Positions 24,124-32,299 of a stretch of DNA of 44,673 nucleotides are shown here, in pieces; within the stretch, counting starts at the first letter, position 1; each line of letters starts with the position of its first letter. The DNA lies in the IMG/VR virus record IMGVR_UViG_3300042476_000112, positions 1 to 44,673 of that record; one strand, 5' to 3'. A program made the position numbers and the translations under genes. Source of the stretch: a virus. Under the pieces are notes generated by a model, which worked only from the letters and a program-made list of their open reading frames with translations, was not told the DNA's origin and made no database searches.

Positions 24124-25226
24124 TGGCATTTCCTGTAGGATTAGCTATTGGTCTTGGTGGAGCAGTCTTCAATGGCATCTTTGGTGGTGCTCAACAGAGT
24201 GCACAAAACAGAGCTGCTGAGAAACAAGCTCAACTTCAACATGAAGCCAATCTAGCTAATTGGAAATTTAATAAAACATCAGCACGTCGTCAGTACAAAT
24301 ACGACAAGCAGTCGGTTGCTATTCAGCGTCAAAACGTTGAACAGAATCTTGCTTATCAAGAAGCTACTGCTAATCAAAGCTGGCGTTATCAGATGCAGAT
24401 TCAAGCATTTGATTATGCCAATCAGATGCGTGCATTCAATAAGTCTGCACAGACTGCTCAACAACAGATGGGCTTTAACAATCTTGCATATGATTATGCA
24501 TTGCAAGATACAGCACGTTGGGAGCAAGAGCAAAGTGTTATGCTGGACTTCGAAGAGAAGTCAACCATGCTTGAGTATAAGTACGCTCAACGTGGTGAAG
24601 TACTTAACATGCAGCAAGCTGAGGTTGCAATGCAACAATCTCGTGGCATGGGTCAACTACAGCAACAACGAACATATGTTGAAGGTTTGAAGCAAGCAGG
24701 ACAAGCACAGGCTAAGGGTGGTATGGGCATCAGTGCAGAGAAAGCTGCACAGGCTGCTATCGCTGAAACTGGTGCTGCTACTGCTGCAATCATTCAAGAA
24801 GTAATGAATAACGAGCAAACGTATTATCTCTCTGCTGAGGCGATCAATACGAAGCTTGAGCAACTTAATGATAGTTTCTATTTGGATAAAGCACAGATGG
24901 TTGCATCACGTGTCAGCCTTAAGAACCAAGGTAAGGCTATGCGTACACAAGCTGCACTCAGTAAGTATCAAGCTGACTTGAATGCTATGGCAAACATGAT
25001 GCTTGAGCCTATGATTCCTCCTGCTATTCCCAAGCCTATGGATCTTCCCAGACCTAATCTTCAAGATCCTATGGAGTTTGATAAGAAGCTTTGGAACAGT
25101 ATCCGTCCTAAGAAAGGAGCTGTTGGTGGTATGAGTCCTGTGGCTGCTGGTCTTGGTCAGTTTGCATCTGGTGCTTTCAATGCTGCGTTAAGTTCTTGGA
25201 ATCCCGCTACTAAATCGTTCGGTTAA
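24123..25226 (+). CDS. Internal virion protein (T7 gp14-like)
   Basis: 367 aa, longer than T7 gp14 (196 aa). It opens with a hydrophobic, Gly-rich segment (MAFPVGLAIGLGGAVFNGIFGGA) followed by a long Gln-rich coiled region of repeated aromatic/Gln residues to about residue 200. gp14 is ejected and forms the outer-membrane part of the DNA channel. Assigned by position between gp12-like and the transglycosylase core protein and by this build; homology itself is weak. Confidence 0.8.
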   Translation: MAFPVGLAIGLGGAVFNGIFGGAQQSAQNRAAEKQAQLQHEANLANWKFNKTSARRQYKYDKQSVAIQRQNVEQNLAYQEATANQSWRYQMQIQAFDYANQMRAFNKSAQTAQQQMGFNNLAYDYALQDTARWEQEQSVMLDFEEKSTMLEYKYAQRGEVLNMQQAEVAMQQSRGMGQLQQQRTYVEGLKQAGQAQAKGGMGISAEKAAQAAIAETGAATAAIIQEVMNNEQTYYLSAEAINTKLEQLNDSFYLDKAQMVASRVSLKNQGKAMRTQAALSKYQADLNAMANMMLEPMIPPAIPKPMDLPRPNLQDPMEFDKKLWNSIRPKKGAVGGMSPVAAGLGQFASGAFNAALSSWNPATKSFG

Positions 25227-25228
25227 CT

Positions 25229-28200
25229 ATGGCTAAATTTAAAAGTTATGCAAGTCCGAGCGGGTTCAAACCAATTGAAGCGCCGGATGAATCACGTAAG
25301 TATCTAGCACAAGGTCAGCAACAACTGCAAGCAATGCAACGTGCTATGCAGTTTGATCTTAGCAATAGGGATCGTTATGCCAGTGCTATGCAGAATGCAC
25401 AGCAAATGGAGATGGCTAACCGGGAGATGGTCTTTAAACGGGACCTTAATAACCGGCAAGTTGTACAACAACAGATTCAAAATAACTATCAGCAGACCAT
25501 CCGTAATGCTGAGGTACAGGGTAGGCAGGAGCTTCAGACACTTCAAGCCTTATCTTCTTTCTCTGAGACAGCATTCAATGCTCTTGGTGAATTTAACAAA
25601 AAGAGAGAAGAAGGCATCAAACTTGGTGTACAAAAATCAATCTATACACTAGGTCTTGATACCAAAGGTCTACTTGAAATTCATAAGCTAGATCGGAATT
25701 TAACCGATCAATCTCTTGCTGAGAATCAATTTATCAAAGGATTATTGGAGAACGGAAACGGTTCTATCCAAGACATCCGCTATTTGATGAAGAATAGCAA
25801 TGCTAAGTATTGGTCTGAGTCACGTGAACTTGCTGAGAATATTGGTACTGGTTACGGTAATTATGTTAACGAAAACTATGAAACCAAGGTTAAAGTACGT
25901 GAAGGTCAGGAACTTAGCTATGCTGAAGCCCGTGCCAATGGTGACCTAGAAGCTCAGCAAACCATTCTATCTCAACTTAGGGATACCTACACCAAAGAGT
26001 CTGGAGCACTTAGCCTTAGCCCTCAAGTAGCAGCATCTTATATTCACCCTCAGATGCGTGCATTTGAGAATCAGTTGCAACAAGGAGCTAATGCTGAGTA
26101 CAGAAAGCTTGCTGATGCTGAAGTTCAAAATAACATCATCCGTGGAATCCATCAAAAGATTGCCACTGAAGGTGCTCCTGGTGCTGCAGCATGGTTAGAA
26201 TCCCAACCTGCAGGTAATCAACGTAGAGCTGCTAAAGCTAACTTACTTGGTTACTTTGCTACTGCTGCAGCTGGTGATGGTTGGCAAGATGCACAAGCTG
26301 TTTGGCAAGAGTTATTGAATCAACCTATTACTCTTGCCGATGGTACACAAACTACCTTCGGTGACTTTAACCGGAATGATCCTCAAGTAATTGAAGTATC
26401 TCGTTCTTTTGTACAAGCAAAGGCTCGTGCTATTCAAGACTTCAACCTTGAACAAAGTGAAATGATGACTCAGCGTAATATGGCTGAGAAGGATATTATT
26501 GGTATCCTTGAATCACTTCCTAATGGTTACACTGATGCTGATCTAGATGCAGCAGAAGCCAAGCTTGATGAAGTTGCACCTGGTATTGATAGCCAACGTC
26601 TTGATAGCATGAGGCGTAATGAATCTACCAATGCTTTATATAGGCAAAGGGTTGAGACACAGCTTCAGGACCTAGCTGATCGTGGTCTTCTTACTGAAGA
26701 ACGACTTGCTAATATGGGTATCCCTGGCACTATCGCTGCTAAATGGCGTGGTGTTGCTGAGGCTACCAGTAAGGACCGCACTGCTAATGGTAACTTCAAA
26801 CCACAGATGGAAGCACTGGCTGCACTAGCCAAGTCTCCTCCGACGATTCAAGCTAAGCCTGATGGTACTTATCATTGGACTGTATCGTTGATGACACAAC
26901 AGCTCCAGAATAGGTTCTTGACTAAGTATTCTGAGTTGAAGGCTGCTGGTGATCCTAATGCTGTTGCAGCTGCTTTGTCGTTTGTTCAGCAAGAGTTTTC
27001 TGCACAAATTAAAAACCCCAAGTTCTTCTCTAATGATGCCTCTAACCTTGGTGGGTATGCTGCATTTACTCAGGCCGCTAAACCATCTGGTGCATCAGCT
27101 GCTCGTATGCAATGGGTACAAAGTAGTATTGCAAGGCTTGGTGTTAAATCTCTTGATAGTATTGGTTCTATTTACACCGTATCTGAGCTTAATGAAATTG
27201 AGCAAGCCATGAAAAAGCCAAGGTTCACTATGGATCCTATGGCTGAGTATGTTGGCAGACAGATGGGTGTTGATCCATTCACTGTTATCAATAGACAGCG
27301 CATTGCTTCTGGTCTTAAGCCTGTACAGCTACCTGAAGCTGCTGTCAGCTTTAGTACTACTGTTAATCCAGAGTTGAAGCGTAAGCTGGATGCTTACCGT
27401 ACTCCACAGCTTTCTACAAGAGCTATGGTATCTACTGGTACATTGAATCCAGGAATTATCCCTAAAGGCTATGGTCCTTTGGTTATGGAAGCTGCTCAAA
27501 AGGCTGGTATTAATCCTACCTTTGTTGCTGCATTTGCTGAAGCAGAGAATCAATCATGGGATCCCAATGCTCTATCAATGGGCGGTGCTGCAGCTGGTGT
27601 TGGTTTAATGCAACTCAGCCAAGAATATCATGGTCCTGGACAAACCAGAGATGACCGTGAACGTGCTCTCAAAGATCCCCGCCTCAACCTTACACTTGGT
27701 GCTGGTATTCTTTCTGGTATCTACAAACGATATGGTAACTGGAAAGATACAGTCTATGTGTGGAACATGGGCGAGACTGGCTTTAAAAACTGGGTAGATG
27801 CTGGTAGACCTAACACTAAACAAGCAGGTTATGCCAAAGGTCTCTATGAACGTTTTGAGAAAGCACGCGCTAAGTATGGTGATCTATCTGCTCTACGGAG
27901 TGGAGGAACAATGCGTCAAAGTATGCAACGTTATGGTGCTACCAGTTTTGAACGGCCTTCTTCTGTTAACTTTGAAACCTCTGGTGGTCAGCCTGGTGTA
28001 GATCTTTACTTTGAAAGTAAGCGATTCCCAGCCGTGCTCGGTGGTGTAGTTAAAGATGTAAGCCGCGAACCTGGTTACGGTAACTATGTCGTTGTTGAGT
28101 CTATCGATCCAATGACTGGTGAAAAGGTAGACGTATTGTACGGTCACCTTGCTGATGGTATTTCTTTACGTCCTGGTCAACAGATTGGTGCCGGTGATAT

Positions 28201-28360
28201 TATTGGCACACAAGGTGGTACAGGTAATGTACGCTCAGTTGATGGTACAATCGCTTCTATTGATTTCCTTGCTCCTGCAGCCCGTGGTAGCAAGAGTATG
28301 ACTCCTTATGCTGGATTTGATAACCTTCGTCGTTTTGTAGTACAACAGCTTCAACGCTAA
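25229..28360 (+). CDS. Internal virion core protein with lytic transglycosylase and degenerate M23 domains
   Basis: 1043 aa. Residues ~1-700 are helical and Gln-rich, a core scaffold. Around residues 745-880 is an SLT domain (FVAAFAEAENQSWDPNALS, AAGVGLMQLSQEY, LNLTLGAGILSGIYKRYG) with the catalytic Glu in the AEAEN stretch, able to open the cell wall during DNA entry, a role carried by gp16 in T7. Residues ~915-1025 resemble an M23 endopeptidase (GVDLYFES, DVLYGHLADG, GTQGGTGN), but the first Zn His is Gln (GQPGVD) and the HxH motif is replaced, so it is probably inactive. The enzyme domain thus lies in the second core protein rather than the third. Confidence 0.88.
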   Translation: MAKFKSYASPSGFKPIEAPDESRKYLAQGQQQLQAMQRAMQFDLSNRDRYASAMQNAQQMEMANREMVFKRDLNNRQVVQQQIQNNYQQTIRNAEVQGRQELQTLQALSSFSETAFNALGEFNKKREEGIKLGVQKSIYTLGLDTKGLLEIHKLDRNLTDQSLAENQFIKGLLENGNGSIQDIRYLMKNSNAKYWSESRELAENIGTGYGNYVNENYETKVKVREGQELSYAEARANGDLEAQQTILSQLRDTYTKESGALSLSPQVAASYIHPQMRAFENQLQQGANAEYRKLADAEVQNNIIRGIHQKIATEGAPGAAAWLESQPAGNQRRAAKANLLGYFATAAAGDGWQDAQAVWQELLNQPITLADGTQTTFGDFNRNDPQVIEVSRSFVQAKARAIQDFNLEQSEMMTQRNMAEKDIIGILESLPNGYTDADLDAAEAKLDEVAPGIDSQRLDSMRRNESTNALYRQRVETQLQDLADRGLLTEERLANMGIPGTIAAKWRGVAEATSKDRTANGNFKPQMEALAALAKSPPTIQAKPDGTYHWTVSLMTQQLQNRFLTKYSELKAAGDPNAVAAALSFVQQEFSAQIKNPKFFSNDASNLGGYAAFTQAAKPSGASAARMQWVQSSIARLGVKSLDSIGSIYTVSELNEIEQAMKKPRFTMDPMAEYVGRQMGVDPFTVINRQRIASGLKPVQLPEAAVSFSTTVNPELKRKLDAYRTPQLSTRAMVSTGTLNPGIIPKGYGPLVMEAAQKAGINPTFVAAFAEAENQSWDPNALSMGGAAAGVGLMQLSQEYHGPGQTRDDRERALKDPRLNLTLGAGILSGIYKRYGNWKDTVYVWNMGETGFKNWVDAGRPNTKQAGYAKGLYERFEKARAKYGDLSALRSGGTMRQSMQRYGATSFERPSSVNFETSGGQPGVDLYFESKRFPAVLGGVVKDVSREPGYGNYVVVESIDPMTGEKVDVLYGHLADGISLRPGQQIGAGDIIGTQGGTGNVRSVDGTIASIDFLAPAARGSKSMTPYAGFDNLRRFVVQQLQR

Positions 28361-28376
28361 CACTAAAACATAAAAA

Positions 28377-31300
28377 ATGGAAGACGATCTCACACAAGAG
28401 ATTTTGTTTGGTACGCCAGACCTGACGGTTCAAGAAGAGCAGCAACTACGCCTTCAAGCGGAACAATCTGCCCAAGACATGTCTATTATGGAGGGCATGG
28501 CTCGGCAACAGATGATCCAACAGGAAGCTGCTGCTCAACAACCTCAAAGATCTCAACAACAACCCGCCCAACCTACGGGTCAAGGGCAACAACAACAGCC
28601 GAAAGGTGATAGGAATATTGTTCAACAAGCATTCGATGCATTGGCTGCTCCTGGTCAAGGTATCAATGACTGGTTTGTTGATACGATTAATCTGCTTCCT
28701 GGTGTAGAACTACGGAAAGCACCTAAGTTTCAAAATGATGTAACACAAGGTCTTCGGGAAGTCAGCAGTGTTGTGCTCCCTACTATCTTCCTTACCAAAG
28801 GCATTGGTAGTGGTTTGCAAACTGCAGCTTCTGCTAGCCGAGTTAAGATGTTCAATGATCCATTCCTTAAGTTTGTAGCTCCTAAGCTGCTTGGTGCAGG
28901 TGTGGGTGCAGGTGTTGATTATGCTGTAGAGTTTAACCAAACAGACGATAACCTAAGTGGCACACTAAAGAAGGCATTTCCATCACAGTTTGGTTGGATT
29001 CCAGATGATATTGCTACTCTTGATAGTGATAGTCCTGATATCAAACGTGCAAAGAACGTAAGTGAAGGTGTTGGCATCGGTCTCTTTGTAGACGTTGCTG
29101 AAGGCATGGGTAAACTTGTTAAAGGTATCCGTGGTGTGCTTCGTTCTACTCAATGGGTACCCGAGTCAGAAAAGGCTACAGAGTGGTTCTCAAAGAACTT
29201 GGCTGTGGATGTACCTAATGACATCGAGGAGGCTGTTGCAGAGTCTGCTGCACGTCGCTCAGACGCTTTAGATGAACTCGGTGAATACAATTTCTCAAAG
29301 AATACTAACCTAGATGAACCGATGCTTGGTGTTCATGACCTTTATGGTTATGAAGAATCAGGTATTCGTTCTGTAGATGACCTTGGTATTGTTGGAGCCG
29401 CTGTTGATGTAGCACGAATTGTAAATAATGCTGATAGTGTCTATGGTCGAGTAGGCAGTGTAATCTCTGAACCTGCTCTTAAATACAGTCTTGATGTCTC
29501 TGGTGGACAAGAAGCTATCATTCGTGGTCTTGCTCAACAACTGCAAGATGCTGGTGAATACGGGTACCGTACTGCTTCTGGTAAGTACCTAAGCCATAAA
29601 GAAATCATGAGTGCTGGCGAAAGCTTGGCTTTTGATTTCTATAAGATGGATACACCTGAACTACAACAGGCTATTAAGAAGTGGCAAGGTATCGACATTG
29701 ATACAGGTGCTCCTGTATTGAAGAGTGAAGCCTATGCTGCAGTCTTCCAGACTATCAATAAGTTGATGGATGACTACGCCAACATGGATCTTATGCGTGC
29801 ACAGGCGTACGTTGGCACATCCTTTGCTGGACAAGTGTCTGATATGGCGCAAGGTGTTCGTCTTATGGATGGTACAGCCGCTGTTGAACGTGCAGAAGAA
29901 CAGATCCTTGATAGGCTTGAATTCCTGATGGCACAGAAAGGTATGACTTCGTATTCACGTGGTCGTGCTCTTAATATGCTTAACCTGTGGAATCGTCTTA
30001 CTGCTAAAGGTAGTGAAGCTGCTGATGCTGGCTATGCTACCAAGATCAACAATGCTATCAAAGGTGAAGAGAACGCTACCCTTCAAGCTATTGAACGGAT
30101 TAAAGGGGAAGCTAAGCAAACTATCAATACTCTTCGTGAGATTAAAGCAGAACGTCCTGAGATGCTTGCACCTTTGATGATGGCATATGAGTTCACTGAT
30201 GGTAAAGTTGATACTATTAGCAAGCTCAACAACTATGTACGTAACTCTCTTGGTGTTTTCTCTAAGGCATTCTTTGATGGTGAGCCTGAGATTCCTTCTG
30301 CTGTGATGCGTGGGTTCTGGTCTAACCTATATAACTCTACGTTGTCTGCTATTGGTACACCCATTAAAGCTGGTGTATCTAACATTGCTCTCCTTGCTGA
30401 ACGCCCTATTGCACAAGCAGCAGGAGCTGTCATTAATGGAGACCCAAAAGCATTCCGTAAAGGTTGGTATCAGTACTCTGCTGCCTGGGATACCCTGACT
30501 AACTCACTTGGTTATATGAATCAGGTCTTCCGTAGATCTGCTTCTGATCCTTATGTGATGGCACTACGTGAAGACACTGGTGTTGCAGATCAACAGCAGA
30601 TTGAACTACTTAAACAATTTGCTGATGCTAAAGCACAACAAGGTGAGTATGGTCCTCAGGTGATGATGTCCATTGTTGAAGCACAGAATGATCTTGCACA
30701 ACACCCATGGCTACGCTTTGGACAACGTGGTATGCAAGCATTTGATGGCTTTACACAAGCTGTTATTGGTAACTGGGAAGCACGTGGTAGAGCCTGGGAT
30801 AAAGTAACTCAAGGTGGTATTATTCCTCTTGATAAGAAGGCATCTGACAAGCTATCCAAAGAGGTATACGCTGCAATGTTTGATGAGGATGATAACATCA
30901 CAGACACTGCTGTACGCTATGCTTCTGGGGAAATCTCAATGGCATTGGATAATCCAGCCAACGATGCTCTGTCTAATTTGATTCGTACTGCTCCTATCCT
31001 TAAACCATTCCTGCTATTCACTAAGACGCCAATCAACATGGCTACTTACTTTGGTAGTCATAATCCTGTTGGCCTCTTTATTGATAAGATAAATGCTTTT
31101 GATAAAGAGTTCTCTGAAATGAGTGGTCAAGAGGTAGAACAACTCCTTGCTTCTCGTGGTATTGATTATACCATGGAGAACATTGAGAGTGTTTATACCA
31201 CAGTTAGGGCTGAACTCAAAGGTCGTAAGGCTATCGGTACATTAGCTGTGATGGGTGCTGTTGGTCTCTTTATGTCCGATAACCTCACTGGTGATGGGCT

Positions 31301-32279
31301 TTACGATAAGGAGAAGCAACGCCTTCGTAGAGATGCTGGTTATCAGCCTCGTTCTATTCGTGTACCTGGTGGTGGTTGGGTAAGTTATGACGGTATTCCT
31401 GGTGTTAGTGATTGGGTAGCCCTAACTGCTAATATTATGGATAACTTTGATTCTCTTAACTCTGCTGAGTTGGCTGAGAACCTACGTGCTGCTGGTTTTG
31501 TTCTTAGTGCTACTATCACTGACAAGTCTATGTTGGCTGCTCTTGAGCCTCTCAATGATGTTGTACGTGGTGATGTTGGTGCTATTAACCGCTGGACCTC
31601 CTCTTTTGTTAGCTCTGCTGCAATGCCTGGCTCTAGTTTGATGGCTGAGTTTGGTCGTCTTATTACACCCAATAAGAAAGAGCTGGAGAATAACTTCTTT
31701 GATCTGGTAGCTAACCGTAACCCGATCCTTAAGCAATCACTTCCTGATGCTCATGACTGGATTGATGGTGGTCGTGTTGGCGAACCTGCTAACTTCTTTG
31801 CTCGTGTTTGGAATAATTATCTTCCTTGGAAGGTAAGTGGTGAAGTGTCACCTGAAAAGCAATTCCTGATGGACATTGAATATGATGCTCGTCCAGCACT
31901 TAAGACCAACGGTCGTGGTGTTGAATACAGCAATGAAGAACGATCTGAAGTTACTAGCATGATGGGTAAACAGCAGATCTTCAAACGTGAGATCCAACGT
32001 ATCATGCAGACTCAAGAAGGTAAAGCATTCCGTAATGAGTTTAAAAGGGCTAGAGATCTTGATTTAGCACCTGACGTAGAAAGTTTCAAGAACATTCATA
32101 TGTACCTTGATGCTGCATTGCGCTCTTCTATGCGTTACGCAGAAGCACAAGTATCCACACGTGATGGTATCCGTAATAAGGTTTACCAGAATCAAACCGT
32201 TGAGAACTTCCTTCAAGTCGGTGACATTGATGGGGCAAAGAGGTTTCTCGATGACATGAAACAAACAATGTCTTATTGA
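28377..32279 (+). CDS. Large internal virion protein (T7 gp16-like core protein)
   Basis: 1300 aa (T7 gp16 is 1318). Gln-rich N-terminus (residues ~45-95), Gly-rich hydrophobic patches (GAGVGAGVDYAVEF; AIGTLAVMGAVGLFM near residue 950) and long helical stretches, as expected for the ejected channel protein crossing the inner membrane. No transglycosylase motif is seen at its N-terminus, unlike T7 gp16; that activity sits in the preceding protein. ATG 28377 lies 16 bases after the previous stop without a Shine-Dalgarno. Confidence 0.85.
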   Translation: MEDDLTQEILFGTPDLTVQEEQQLRLQAEQSAQDMSIMEGMARQQMIQQEAAAQQPQRSQQQPAQPTGQGQQQQPKGDRNIVQQAFDALAAPGQGINDWFVDTINLLPGVELRKAPKFQNDVTQGLREVSSVVLPTIFLTKGIGSGLQTAASASRVKMFNDPFLKFVAPKLLGAGVGAGVDYAVEFNQTDDNLSGTLKKAFPSQFGWIPDDIATLDSDSPDIKRAKNVSEGVGIGLFVDVAEGMGKLVKGIRGVLRSTQWVPESEKATEWFSKNLAVDVPNDIEEAVAESAARRSDALDELGEYNFSKNTNLDEPMLGVHDLYGYEESGIRSVDDLGIVGAAVDVARIVNNADSVYGRVGSVISEPALKYSLDVSGGQEAIIRGLAQQLQDAGEYGYRTASGKYLSHKEIMSAGESLAFDFYKMDTPELQQAIKKWQGIDIDTGAPVLKSEAYAAVFQTINKLMDDYANMDLMRAQAYVGTSFAGQVSDMAQGVRLMDGTAAVERAEEQILDRLEFLMAQKGMTSYSRGRALNMLNLWNRLTAKGSEAADAGYATKINNAIKGEENATLQAIERIKGEAKQTINTLREIKAERPEMLAPLMMAYEFTDGKVDTISKLNNYVRNSLGVFSKAFFDGEPEIPSAVMRGFWSNLYNSTLSAIGTPIKAGVSNIALLAERPIAQAAGAVINGDPKAFRKGWYQYSAAWDTLTNSLGYMNQVFRRSASDPYVMALREDTGVADQQQIELLKQFADAKAQQGEYGPQVMMSIVEAQNDLAQHPWLRFGQRGMQAFDGFTQAVIGNWEARGRAWDKVTQGGIIPLDKKASDKLSKEVYAAMFDEDDNITDTAVRYASGEISMALDNPANDALSNLIRTAPILKPFLLFTKTPINMATYFGSHNPVGLFIDKINAFDKEFSEMSGQEVEQLLASRGIDYTMENIESVYTTVRAELKGRKAIGTLAVMGAVGLFMSDNLTGDGLYDKEKQRLRRDAGYQPRSIRVPGGGWVSYDGIPGVSDWVALTANIMDNFDSLNSAELAENLRAAGFVLSATITDKSMLAALEPLNDVVRGDVGAINRWTSSFVSSAAMPGSSLMAEFGRLITPNKKELENNFFDLVANRNPILKQSLPDAHDWIDGGRVGEPANFFARVWNNYLPWKVSGEVSPEKQFLMDIEYDARPALKTNGRGVEYSNEERSEVTSMMGKQQIFKREIQRIMQTQEGKAFRNEFKRARDLDLAPDVESFKNIHMYLDAALRSSMRYAEAQVSTRDGIRNKVYQNQTVENFLQVGDIDGAKRFLDDMKQTMSY

Positions 32280-32299
32280 TCCATTTATTAAATTAAGCA

